Assembly (NCBI RefSeq): GCF_002531575.1
Contig: NZ_NWTI01000001.1
Location: 393,501-457,500, forward strand
DNA length: 64,000 nucleotides
Direction: 5' to 3'
DNA from: Bradyrhizobium sp. Y36
Lineage (GTDB): Bacteria; Pseudomonadota; Alphaproteobacteria; Rhizobiales; Xanthobacteraceae
How positions within the stretch are numbered: the first letter of the stretch is position 1; every line of letters starts with the position of its first letter. Both the position numbers and the translations under genes were made by a program. This document shows positions 25,144 through 33,513 of this stretch, piece by piece. A model generated the notes under the pieces. That model was given only the letters and a program-made list of their open reading frames with translations, had not been told where the DNA came from and ran no database searches.

Positions 25144-25365
25144 TTATCGCCAGGAACGAATTGATGACACCGCCGTTGATGCCCAGTCCAATGGATGCGC
25201 GTGTGTCACAACAATCACAACACCGGCAAGCACACCTAGGCCGAAGATCGTGAGTTGCCAGCGCAGCGCGTAGATCGTTTCGAGGTCGAACATCTCCAAA
25301 TCGAACGACCTCCAGCGAAGTCTGAATTTTGGACGCGGCGGTCCACCCCCTGCCACGACGGACAT
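25144..25365 (-). CDS. Small single-pass membrane protein
   Basis: A 73 aa protein with an excellent Shine-Dalgarno (AAGGAG nine bases before the ATG). A basic N-terminal half (GPPRPKFRLRWRSFDLEMFD) is followed by one transmembrane segment (LTIFGLGVLAGVVIVVTHAH, about 40-59). Its stop codon coincides with the truncation point of the RAYT gene downstream. No family is recognised. The AT-rich block starts immediately upstream, so its promoter lies in atypical DNA. Confidence 0.55.
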   Translation of the reverse strand: MSVVAGGGPPRPKFRLRWRSFDLEMFDLETIYALRWQLTIFGLGVLAGVVIVVTHAHPLDWASTAVSSIRSWR

Positions 25366-25825
25366 TGGTAGATTCTCCTTAAAGCTTGTTCAACTTCAAA
25401 TAGAGCGCAGCCGATCTTTCGCGAGCATGCCCTACAAACTGTGTCTCAGGTACACGGCTTACATAAGTTAAACCGAACTAGCCCGCGTACCGTTCCATTT
25501 AGTATCTAGTTCGAATTTTTTTGAGCGTTCACGGATTATTGGACACCAAAGTGCCTCTCACGTTCAATGCTCAACTTAGGTACTAACCGTCTTGCAGATC
25601 AGCGCGAGACTATATTTTTTGTACAACCGCCAATTTTCTACACAGATTCAGCGATTATCGCTTCCTACAACACCCGTAGTCGTCCGGTTTAGCTACTTAA
25701 ACGCGGCCGACTTTAAGCTTCCACCACCTAACGATAGATCAATAGAAGATACTACTTAACAAAAATTGTTCACTATTTGTTCTAAAAAATATAATAGCGC
25801 AATCGCCATTCAGAATGGGCAACTA
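25366..25825. other. AT-rich gene-free block
   Basis: About 460 bases with markedly lower G+C than the rest of the window, containing runs such as TTCGAATTTTTTTGAGCG and TATATTTTTTG. Stop codons are frequent in all frames and no plausible gene is seen. It marks the left edge of the HEPN segment and probably contains the promoters of the two flanking divergent genes. Foreign origin is inferred from composition. Confidence 0.6.
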
Positions 25826-25895
25826 CGGTGACAGTGCACTCAATGACGACTGTTATCGAGCATCCAAGCCTTATGAATTGAGTGCACTGTCACCG
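25826..25895. promoter_or_regulatory. Perfect 19-bp inverted repeat upstream of the HEPN gene
   Basis: CGGTGACAGTGCACTCAAT (25826-25844) and its exact complement ATTGAGTGCACTGTCACCG (25877-25895) are separated by 32 bases. Each arm has the palindromic core AGTGCACT. It ends about 37 bases before the proposed TTG start of the next gene. It could be a paired operator, an mRNA hairpin or a remnant of a mobile-element end. No other copy was noticed in the window. Confidence 0.7.
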
Positions 25896-25932
25896 CATGT
25901 AGGTTTTGGCTCTTGTGGACCTGGAGGACGAG

Positions 25933-27165
25933 TTGTCTCACGAAGGGGACCGTGAAATTCTCGTCGCAGCTATCGAGCGCGCAGACGACGCCTTCAAGAA
26001 GATCCGACCATCGCCGTCGTTCTTGAGCTCGACGCCGAAAGGCATTCTCGACGACTTGGCCTCGGCCCTTGAGCGCTGCGAAGTCTATAAAGCCGTGGCG
26101 GGTAACATCCTGTTCAACGGCTCCTCCGGTCCGATAATAACGTCGTCACTCTTGGCGCCTCGGCTTTTTGATAAACGATCTCATTGGGACGGAACGAAGT
26201 GGGTCGAGGATTTCCCGTTTGCTGCCGACTGGCTCATCCAACTCCTGACCACGCAAAAGGCGAAAGCGCACCTTCGGGTCGCGATCTGGGGCTTCTCCGT
26301 CAAAGAAGAGGTCAAGATAACGGATGAGATGCGCGTGCTACCATTTAGCGCTCTACCGGATACGTTCAGCAGACACCGGATTCTGAACCGGGCCAAAGAT
26401 CACACGGGTCGAGATCTGTGGCTATCTCCGGCACACTACGGCGTCCCGGGAGCCGCATTCGAACTGGCGATTCCCGGCCTGTCGTTCATAAGCGAATACG
26501 GCTATTGCTTCGGGCAAATCTATGACCGGCAGATGGTCACTAAGGAATTTTGGAGCTTCATCCAAGCAGCGACTACCGGCCATCCGGTGGCGCTGTGCAC
26601 TTGGGTCGATTACGAGAACCGCGAGCTCGAGTTCTCGGAGGGAGATAAGTGGCCCGAGTGGATACTTCCTGAGATCATGCCACGCATCCAAGCGGCGGTG
26701 CCCATCGACGCCCAAAGGATCAAGCAAGACTGGGAGGCATACGGCAAACTTCCTAGCGACACGCGGTCGAGCCTTTCGCGCTCCATTGACCGGTTCGTGC
26801 TCAGCAAGTGCCGCCATCAGTTTGTAGACCGCGTGCTCGATCTAGCTCTCGCGTTCGAAATCGCCGTAGGCGGCGGGAGAGGCGATAATGCTCCCGCAAG
26901 CTGGAAGGTCGCGGTTCGATCCAGTCAAATGATAGGCGGCGCTCTCGGGGTTCGACAGGAGCTTCGCGGGAAACTAAATCATATGTACCACCTCAGGAGT
27001 AGGGCTACGCACGGCGGCACCATGGACTCAAAAGACCTCGCCGATCTTAAAGCAACCGTAAACGAATGCTCACAAATCTACGTCGCGCTGATCCAAAGTT
27101 TTCTAGCTTTAGGCGCAAAGCCGGACTGGCAGAGATTCGAGCTTGAGCCACGGACGGACCAATGA
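25933..27165 (+). CDS. Putative HEPN-domain (Apea-like) protein
   Basis: A 410 aa cytoplasmic protein. The start is taken as TTG 25933 with GGAGG five bases upstream; an in-frame TTG at 25906 is the alternative and no ATG is available. The first about 260 residues match nothing I recognise. The C-terminal about 130 residues are helical and end in GKLNHMYHLRSRATHGGTMD. This fits the R-x4-H active-site motif of HEPN ribonucleases (R355, H360) in the context typical of Apea-like HEPN domains (Y-x-x-R-S-x-x-x-H-G). HEPN proteins commonly cleave RNA in toxin-antitoxin and abortive-infection systems; that role here is inference. The next gene also carries a HEPN motif. Confidence 0.6.
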   Translation: MSHEGDREILVAAIERADDAFKKIRPSPSFLSSTPKGILDDLASALERCEVYKAVAGNILFNGSSGPIITSSLLAPRLFDKRSHWDGTKWVEDFPFAADWLIQLLTTQKAKAHLRVAIWGFSVKEEVKITDEMRVLPFSALPDTFSRHRILNRAKDHTGRDLWLSPAHYGVPGAAFELAIPGLSFISEYGYCFGQIYDRQMVTKEFWSFIQAATTGHPVALCTWVDYENRELEFSEGDKWPEWILPEIMPRIQAAVPIDAQRIKQDWEAYGKLPSDTRSSLSRSIDRFVLSKCRHQFVDRVLDLALAFEIAVGGGRGDNAPASWKVAVRSSQMIGGALGVRQELRGKLNHMYHLRSRATHGGTMDSKDLADLKATVNECSQIYVALIQSFLALGAKPDWQRFELEPRTDQ

Positions 27166-27397
27166 CGATCTCATTTGCTCTCATTTTGGAGCGCTGACAT
27201 TACTAAATGACCCGGTAGACCATTGCCCGCTTGCGTCGCTGCGCTCGCAGAGTGTCCGGTTCCCCGCGCCGGTCGCGAGGGATGGGCAATCGTTACAGAT
27301 GACGTGCCAAGCCGAGGACAGCATCGGACGACAGAAACGCGGGGATAAACTCCACCGCTCTGTTGCTGGCCTGGTGAGCTTAGCCCTTCATACCAAC
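27166..27397. other. Spacer between the two HEPN genes with a hairpin-rich fragment
   Basis: About 230 bases. The left 50 bases are AT-rich and the remainder is GC-rich. It includes CATTGCCCGC and GGATGGGCAATCG, which could pair as a long hairpin (27220-27293), and TTGCGTCGCTGCGCTCGCAG. It looks like a piece of a Bradyrhizobium repeat sequence. The downstream frame is open through this region but has no coding character. Confidence 0.4.
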
Positions 27398-28114
27398 ATG
27401 TCGAAAGGTAACGATGCCGAGAAGGCGATTGCTCGCCTGCCGAAGCCAGACCGGCTCCGGCTTGCCAAAGCTAAAATGAAGAAGGTGCTCGATCACTTCC
27501 TCTACGTAGTCGAACTGCACGCCAACAATTCGTTCGTGGTGTTTTCGCCGGTGCTGGCGTCTCAAATTCCCCGATCCTACGCAGCAAACGCGTTCAGGAT
27601 CTTTCAGCTCAGTATGTACCAGATCGAGATCGTGCGTCTTTGCGCAATCTGGGACGGCGTCGACCTCGACAAGGAGAACATTCCGACAGTCGTCGCGCTG
27701 ATTGACGATAACGAGCTCATCGAGATGCTGGCCGCTGAAGCGCGTAGCCAACACCAAGACCAGAGAGACCAGCAGTTTGCAGAAGAGCGCGCATCGCAGG
27801 CTCGGACGGAGCTGTTGCACGCAATGGCAGACGCCCGCTCCGTTCTTAGCTCAGCGCGGTTGGCCTCGATCATGAACGTTCGGGACAAGTACCTCGCGCA
27901 CTCACTCGAAACGACACGCCGCGAGAAGAACGGACCTGTCCAGCCAATGAAGTACGGAGACGAAACCAAAGTGATGGATGCCTCGATACCGATTCTCGAA
28001 AGTCTCTATTGCTGGGTGAACGGCACGAGCTTCTCGATTGAGAATTCGCAAAGGATAGATCAGAAAAACGCCGAGGCGTTGTGGAGCGGCTGCAAGTTCG
28101 TGGCCCTTCGTTGA
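27398..28114 (+). CDS. HEPN AbiU2-like protein
   Basis: A 238 aa protein, mostly helical. The HEPN motif lies in SIMNVRDKYLAHSLETT, with R162-x5-H168, in the setting R-D/N-K-x-x-A-H typical of the AbiU2-like HEPN family. AbiU2 is a component of a lactococcal abortive-infection locus. An N-terminal basic helix (RLRLAKAKMKKVLDHFLYVV) precedes the segment FRIFQLSMYQIEIVRLCAIW. The start ATG 27398 begins MSKGNDAEKAI; upstream codons look non-coding. No clear Shine-Dalgarno is seen. It follows another HEPN gene in the same direction, but no antitoxin-like (MNT or HTH) gene is adjacent. Confidence 0.7.
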   Translation: MSKGNDAEKAIARLPKPDRLRLAKAKMKKVLDHFLYVVELHANNSFVVFSPVLASQIPRSYAANAFRIFQLSMYQIEIVRLCAIWDGVDLDKENIPTVVALIDDNELIEMLAAEARSQHQDQRDQQFAEERASQARTELLHAMADARSVLSSARLASIMNVRDKYLAHSLETTRREKNGPVQPMKYGDETKVMDASIPILESLYCWVNGTSFSIENSQRIDQKNAEALWSGCKFVALR

Positions 28115-28297
28115 AGAGCCTCCGCGCCGGGTAGATGCGAAGGCCGCGAAGCAACCCAGGCACAAACGGCGAGGAAAAGGGACAGTAGGGGCTGGCCACG
28201 CCCCGCAATGACGGGAAGTTCGCCACCGCCCCCCTTGAGCCCCACCCCGATTCATGCGACCTCCGCCCCATCCAAACCCCTCATCCTTGAGCCCTCG

Positions 28298-29581
28298 ATG
28301 CACATTCTCCTCCTCGGTTCCGGCGGCCGCGAACATGCTCTGGCGTGGAAGATCGCAGCCTCGCCCCTGGTGACCAAATTCTGGTGCGCGCCCGGCAATG
28401 CCGGCATCGCCAGGGAGGCGGAATGCGTGGCGCTCGATGTCGCCGACCATGCGGCGGTGATCGCCTTCTGCAAGCAGAACAAGGTCGAGCTGGTGGTGGT
28501 CGGGCCGGAGACGCCGCTGGCGGCCGGCATCGTCGATGATCTCACCGCCGCCGGCATCAAGGCGTTCGGGCCGAACAAGATCCCGGCCCAGCTCGAAAGC
28601 TCCAAGGGGTTCACCAAGGCGCTGTGCACCGAGTTCGGCATTCCCACCGGCGCCTACCAGCGCTTCACCAACGCCGCCGACGCGCGCGCCTATGTGCAGA
28701 GCCAGGGCGCGCCGATCGTGGTGAAGGCCGACGGGCTTGCCGCCGGCAAGGGCGTCGTCGTCGCCAAGACCGTGCGCGAGGCGGAAGATGCCATCGCCAT
28801 GATGTTCGAGGGCGCCTTTGGCGAGGCCGGCACTGAAGTCGTGATCGAGGAATTTTTGCCGGGCCGGGAGATCAGCTTCTTCGCGCTGTGCGACGGCGAG
28901 ACCGCGATTCCGCTGGCCTCCGCGCAGGACCACAAGCGCGTGTTCGACCACGACGTCGGCCCGAACACCGGCGGCATGGGCGCCTATTCGCCGACGCCGC
29001 TGGTGACGCCTGCCGTCCACGACGCGATCATGGCCAAGATCATCCTGCCGACGGTCGCGGGCATGAAGCAGCGCGGCACGCCGTTCCGCGGCATCCTCTA
29101 TGCCGGCATCATGCTGACGACGCAGGGCCCAAAACTGTTCGAGTTCAACGTGCGCTTCGGCGACCCCGAATGCCAGGTGCTGATGCTGCGCATGATGAGC
29201 GACATCGTGCCGGCGCTGCTGGCGTCCTGCGACGGGCAGCTGAAGAATTTCGACCTGCGCTGGCACAAGGAAGCCGCGATCACCGTGGTGATGGCGGCCA
29301 AGGGCTATCCCGGCGACTACCAGAAAGGGACGCGCATCGAGGGGCTCGATGAGGCCGCCAAGGTTGACACCGTCGAGATCTTCCACGCCGGCACGGTGGC
29401 GAAGGACGGTGCGATCCTCGCCAATGGCGGCCGTGTGCTCAATGTCTGCGCGCTCGGGGCGACCGTGACCGAAGCGCAGGCCCGCGCCTATCAGGCCGTC
29501 GACCGCATCAAATGGCCGGAAGGTTTTTGCCGCCGCGACATCGGCTGGCAGGCGGTGGAAGCCGAGAAGGCCAGGGGCTAG
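28298..29581 (+). CDS. purD: Phosphoribosylamine-glycine ligase
   Basis: A 427 aa ATP-grasp enzyme catalysing the second step of purine biosynthesis. The N-domain starts [19 protein letters not shown]. The family phrases [17 protein letters not shown] and [15 protein letters not shown] precede the ATP-grasp domain ([18 protein letters not shown], about 142-159). The catalytic region has [15 protein letters not shown] and [14 protein letters not shown]. The ATG at 28298 is the start matching the family; upstream codons are Pro/Ser-rich and non-conserved. It follows the atypical HEPN segment. Confidence 0.95.
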   Translation: MHILLLGSGGREHALAWKIAASPLVTKFWCAPGNAGIAREAECVALDVADHAAVIAFCKQNKVELVVVGPETPLAAGIVDDLTAAGIKAFGPNKIPAQLESSKGFTKALCTEFGIPTGAYQRFTNAADARAYVQSQGAPIVVKADGLAAGKGVVVAKTVREAEDAIAMMFEGAFGEAGTEVVIEEFLPGREISFFALCDGETAIPLASAQDHKRVFDHDVGPNTGGMGAYSPTPLVTPAVHDAIMAKIILPTVAGMKQRGTPFRGILYAGIMLTTQGPKLFEFNVRFGDPECQVLMLRMMSDIVPALLASCDGQLKNFDLRWHKEAAITVVMAAKGYPGDYQKGTRIEGLDEAAKVDTVEIFHAGTVAKDGAILANGGRVLNVCALGATVTEAQARAYQAVDRIKWPEGFCRRDIGWQAVEAEKARG

Positions 29582-29797
29582 CGAGAGCCGGCCCGAACGC
29601 CCGGACGGTGCGCAAAGCGCGCCGATCTGCACTTTTCGGGCTTCGGCGTCACCGCGCCGCCACATCCGCATTCCAGAATGTGCAATCGGCTGTTGAGGTT
29701 AGCCGCCCCGCCGATGATACCGCTACTGTGCATGGGGTTGTTTTCGACTTTTCGTTTTGTCGGGGCGGCCCTGGACTGACCATAAGGATGCAACAAG

Positions 29798-30700
29798 ATG
29801 TCCGACCTTGCCGACCTCTATCCGGGCTTTGGCTCCGAATGGATCGATACCTCGTTCGGCCGGATCTTCGCCCGCGTCGGCGGCAGCGGGCCGCCGCTGC
29901 TGCTCCTGCACGGTTTCTCCGAGACCCATGTGATGTGGCACCGCGTGGCGCCCGAGCTTGCGAAGGACTTCACGCTGATCATCGCCGACTTGCCGGGCTA
30001 CGGCTGGTCCGACATGCCCGAGAGCGATGCGCTGCACATCCCCTACAGCAAGCGCGCGATGGCGAAGGCCATGATCGAGGTGATGGAGCGGCTCGGCCAC
30101 GTGCACTTCGCGCTGGCCGGCCACGACCGCGGCGGCCGCGTGTCGTACCGGCTGGCGCTGGACCATCCGGGCCGGCTGTCGAAACTCGCGGTGCTCGATA
30201 TCCTGCCGACCTATAATTACTGGGAGTGGATGAACCGCGCCTATGCGCTGAAGATCTATCACTGGACCTTCCTGGCGCAGCCCTATCCGCTGCCGGAGAC
30301 GCTGATCGCGAGCCAGGGCGAGTTCTTCCTGCGCTTCAAGATGGCGAGCCAGACAGGAGCGAAGACGCTGGACGCCATCGACAGGCGCGCGCTCGAGCAC
30401 TACCTCGCCCCGTTCCGCGATCCCGCCCGCATCCATGCGATGTGCGAGGATTATCGCGCCGGCGCCTATTTCGACTACGACGTCGACAAGGCCGATTTCG
30501 AAGCCGGCAAGAAGATCACCGTGCCGATGCTCATCCTGTGGGGCAATGCCGGCATCGCGCAAGCCGCGGCGACGCCGCTGGACGTCTGGAGGCAATGGGC
30601 GACCAACGTCGAGGGCATGCCGGTGGAGTCCGGGCACTTCCTCACCGAGGAGAACCCGGAGGTGACCGCGAAGGCGCTGCGGGAGTTTTTTGCGGGGTAG
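29798..30700 (+). CDS. Fluoroacetate/haloacetate dehalogenase
   Basis: A 300 aa alpha/beta hydrolase closely resembling, from memory, the fluoroacetate dehalogenase of Rhodopseudomonas palustris (RPA1163), which converts haloacetates to glycolate. All functional residues fall at the same numbers: nucleophile D110 with R111 and R114 in AGHDRGGR, acid D134 in VLDILP, halide-binding H155 and W156 in YHWTF, Y219 in CEDYRAG, and catalytic H280 in ESGHFL. It is cytoplasmic with no signal peptide. It stands alone between purD and a repeat cluster, with no transporter or regulator beside it. Fluoro specificity depends on pocket size and is not proven. Confidence 0.88.
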   Translation: MSDLADLYPGFGSEWIDTSFGRIFARVGGSGPPLLLLHGFSETHVMWHRVAPELAKDFTLIIADLPGYGWSDMPESDALHIPYSKRAMAKAMIEVMERLGHVHFALAGHDRGGRVSYRLALDHPGRLSKLAVLDILPTYNYWEWMNRAYALKIYHWTFLAQPYPLPETLIASQGEFFLRFKMASQTGAKTLDAIDRRALEHYLAPFRDPARIHAMCEDYRAGAYFDYDVDKADFEAGKKITVPMLILWGNAGIAQAAATPLDVWRQWATNVEGMPVESGHFLTEENPEVTAKALREFFAG

Positions 30701-30725
30701 CAACGCCGTCCACCACACGTTCAAC

Positions 30726-30846
30726 TGTCATCGTCCGCCTAGTGCGCAATTGCGCACAGGGGCGGACGATCCAGTACTCCGTGACGGCAGTGGTTGAACC
30801 GACAGGCCGCGGCGTACTGGATGCCCCGGTCAAGCCGGGGCATGAC
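30726..30846. repeat. Composite intergenic repeat (CATCGTCCGC / GATCCAGTAC type)
   Basis: TGTCATCGTCCGCC, GCGCAATTGCGCAC, GGGCGGACGATCCAGTAC, then GCGGCGTACTGGATGCCCCGG and CCGGGGCATGACGG. The modules match those of 20439-20558, partly in a different order, so the family is mosaic. Confidence 0.75.
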
Positions 30847-30863
30847 GGCGGAGTGCGTATCTC

Positions 30864-31322
30864 CTACCGCCGCTCCCGAAAGAACTCCTTGAGCAGCCGG
30901 GCCGCCTCGCTCTCGCCGACGCCGGAATAGACGTCGGGGGCATGGTGGCAGGTCGGCGAGGCAAAGAACCGCACGCCTGATTCCACCGCGCCGCCCTTGG
31001 GGTCGGCAGCGCCGTAATAGAGCCGCCGCACCCTTGCAAAGGAGATCGCGCCCGCACACATGGTGCAGGGCTCCAGCGTCACGTAGAGGTCGCAGTCGAT
31101 CAGGCGCTCGCTGCCGATCTTTTTAGCGGCTTCGCGCAGCGCGACGATTTCGGCATGGCCGGTGGGGTCGTAGTCCGTCAGGGTCCGGTTGGCGGCGGTG
31201 GCGATGACCTCGTAATTGCGGACGATGACGCATCCGATCGGGACTTCGCCCGCTTTTCCGGCGTTTTCGGCCGTTTTGAGCGCCAAATCCATGAAAGAGG
31301 GGGCTTTCAAGCCTCGTATCAT
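30864..31322 (-). CDS. tadA: tRNA-specific adenosine deaminase TadA
   Basis: A 152 aa zinc-dependent deaminase converting A34 to inosine in tRNA-Arg(ACG). The active site shows H56 and E58 in TGHAEIVAL, and C86 and C89 in EPCTMCAG. Family landmarks VPIGCVIV and NRTLTDYDPT are present. The ATG at 31322 gives the usual length; the frame is open further upstream through the divergent promoter region of the pseudouridine synthase gene, which was not used. Confidence 0.93.
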   Translation of the reverse strand: MIRGLKAPSFMDLALKTAENAGKAGEVPIGCVIVRNYEVIATAANRTLTDYDPTGHAEIVALREAAKKIGSERLIDCDLYVTLEPCTMCAGAISFARVRRLYYGAADPKGGAVESGVRFFASPTCHHAPDVYSGVGESEAARLLKEFFRERR

Positions 31323-31441
31323 CCGAAGAAACCTGCTAGTAGCTGCGCCTTCAGCAGAAGTGCTTACCGATTTTGCCTTGAGCATGCGGCTCGCAATGAG
31401 CGCGCACAATGCTTTTGGCCATCCCCTGAGTGAGATTATCC

Positions 31442-33511
31442 ATGCCTCGCGACAGCGACAAAGACAACGATTCCCGCGGCCGGCGAGGCCCGGCCCGAGG
31501 ACCGGCAAAAGGCGGCCGCAGCGGCAAGGCGCGCGGCCCCGAGAAGAAATTCGCCAAGCGCGGCTTCGAAGGCAAGAGCGATGCCCGCCCGCCGCGGGGC
31601 GATCGCGACAGCCGTCCGCCGCGCGCCGACCGCGGTGATCGCCCGTTCCGCCGCCGCGAAGAGGGCGATGCCCCGCGCCGCGATTTCAGTGACCGTCCGC
31701 GCTTTCAGCGCGACGACCGTGGCGGCGAGGGCCGCGGCGAGCGCAGCTTCAAGCCGCGGGGCGACCGTCCGTTCTCCGATCGCCCCTCGCGCGATGGCGA
31801 GAAGCGGCCGTTCAAGCCGCGCGGCGATCGTCCGTCCCATGGCCGCGACGACCGTCCGCCGCGCCGGGATCGCGACGAGTCTCGTCCCGCCGGCCGGTTC
31901 GGCGACAAGAAGTTCGGCGAGAAGCGGCCGTATTCGCCGCGTGGCGACCGTCCGGAGCGCAAGTTCGAGGGCGAGCGGAAGTTTTCGCGGGGCGGGCCGG
32001 ATCGCGACCGCGGTGATCGCGGGCCGCGCGAGGAGCGTGGCGAGCGCAGCTTCAAGCCGCGTGGCGACCGCCCGAATTTCGATCGCGGTGATCGCGCGCC
32101 GCGCGGCGATCGTCCGGAGCGCAAGTTCGACGGCGAGCGCAAATTTTCGCGCGGCGCACCGGATCGCGACCGCGGGGATCGCGGACCGCGCAAGGATTTT
32201 GGCGCTCGGGACCGCGGCGCAGACAAGCCGTGGCAGAAGCGCGAAGGCGGCGGTGAGGATCGTCCGCGTTTCTCGCGCGCGCGCGATGATCGCGCCTCGG
32301 GCGATCGTCCGTTCCGTGACCGCCCGAAATTCGATCGCCCGCGCGAGCGCTCCGAGGGGCGCTCCGACTGGCACGAGCATCCGCGCAGCGAAGGCCGTTT
32401 CGGCGACCGTCCGCGCCGTGAAAACGAGGATGAGAGCAGGATCTTCGAGAAGCGCCCCGCCTTCGGCGGACGTGGCGCCTATCGCGAACGCGATCGCGAT
32501 TTCGACCGCCGTCCGCGGCGCGAAGAGCCGCCGAAGCCGAAAAAGGCCGGCGAGCGCATCGCCAAGGCGCTGGCGCGTGCGGGGCTTGCCTCGCGCCGCG
32601 ACGCCGAGGAGATGGTCACGCAGGGCCGCGTCACCGTCAACGGCCGTGTGATCAATTCACCCGCGCTCGACATCACCAAGAACGACGTCGTCCTGGTCGA
32701 CGGCAAGCCGTTGCCCGAGCGCGAGCGCACGCGGCTGTTCCTCTATCACAAGCCGCGCGGGCTGATGACGACGCATGACGATCCCGAGGGTCGTCCGACC
32801 GTGTTCGACAATCTGCCCGAAGGCCTGCCGCGCCTGATCTCGGTCGGCCGGCTCGACTTCAACACCGAAGGCCTGCTGCTGCTCACCAATGACGGCGGGC
32901 TCGCGCGCACGCTCGAGCTGCCCGACACCGGCTGGCTGCGCCGCTATCGCGTCCGCGCCCATGGCGACGTCACGCAGGCGCAGCTCGACGAGCTCAAGAA
33001 CGGCATCGATGTCGAGGGCGTCAAATACGGCCCGATCGAAGCGACGCTGGAGCGCGACCAGGGCGCCAATGTCTGGCTGGTGTTCGCGATCCGCGAAGGC
33101 AAGAACCGCGAGGTGCGCAATGTCTGCGCCCATCTCGGGCTAGAGGTGAACCGGCTGATCCGGGTGTCCTACGGCCCGTTCCAGCTCGGCGAGGTCCCCG
33201 AAGGCCAGGTCGAGGAGATCCGCTCGCGCGTGCTGCGCGAGCAGCTCGGCGACAAGGTGATCGAGAAGTCGGGCGCGCAGTTCGACGTGCCCTCGAAATC
33301 CGCGCGCGTCGACGATGCGCCGAGCGAGAAGAAGCCCGTCAGCAAGCGTGCCGTCATCAACGACCGCAAGGGCCGCCGCGTGCTGGTGCAGCGCACCGGC
33401 AGCGAGGAGGCGCGCGAGCGCAACGAGGAAGAGGCGAGCGGCTATGGCCCGCCGCGCCGTCCCAAGCGCGGCTATCACGGCAAGCGCGACCTGACGCCGA
33501 AGGAGGACTAG
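31442..33511 (+). CDS. rluB: RsuA/RluB-family pseudouridine synthase with a long Arg/Asp/Gly-rich extension
   Basis: A 689 aa protein. The first about 365 residues are low-complexity and charged, with repeated GDRP, RKFSRG and DRDRGDRGPR units, including a tandem duplication of about 30 codons (DNA around 31942-32030 and 32104-32193). An S4 RNA-binding domain follows at about 370-430 (ERIAKALARAGLASRRDAEE). The catalytic domain is at about 435-600 with the Asp in SVGRLDFNTEGLLLLTNDG. The C-terminal about 80 residues are again charged. It should modify 23S rRNA (U2605 in E. coli). The disordered extension probably binds RNA. It is followed two bases later by rsmD. Confidence 0.88.
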   Translation: MPRDSDKDNDSRGRRGPARGPAKGGRSGKARGPEKKFAKRGFEGKSDARPPRGDRDSRPPRADRGDRPFRRREEGDAPRRDFSDRPRFQRDDRGGEGRGERSFKPRGDRPFSDRPSRDGEKRPFKPRGDRPSHGRDDRPPRRDRDESRPAGRFGDKKFGEKRPYSPRGDRPERKFEGERKFSRGGPDRDRGDRGPREERGERSFKPRGDRPNFDRGDRAPRGDRPERKFDGERKFSRGAPDRDRGDRGPRKDFGARDRGADKPWQKREGGGEDRPRFSRARDDRASGDRPFRDRPKFDRPRERSEGRSDWHEHPRSEGRFGDRPRRENEDESRIFEKRPAFGGRGAYRERDRDFDRRPRREEPPKPKKAGERIAKALARAGLASRRDAEEMVTQGRVTVNGRVINSPALDITKNDVVLVDGKPLPERERTRLFLYHKPRGLMTTHDDPEGRPTVFDNLPEGLPRLISVGRLDFNTEGLLLLTNDGGLARTLELPDTGWLRRYRVRAHGDVTQAQLDELKNGIDVEGVKYGPIEATLERDQGANVWLVFAIREGKNREVRNVCAHLGLEVNRLIRVSYGPFQLGEVPEGQVEEIRSRVLREQLGDKVIEKSGAQFDVPSKSARVDDAPSEKKPVSKRAVINDRKGRRVLVQRTGSEEARERNEEEASGYGPPRRPKRGYHGKRDLTPKED

Positions 33512-33513
33512 GG

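Noticed and set aside
25366..25825. Possible tRNA or small RNA in the AT-rich block
   Set aside because: No cloverleaf, T-loop consensus or terminator was found by eye. A covariance-model search would be needed.
27143..27397. An N-terminal extension of the AbiU2-like protein
   Set aside because: The frame is open, but the sequence contains a repeat-like hairpin and overlaps the end of the first HEPN gene; it has no conserved character.
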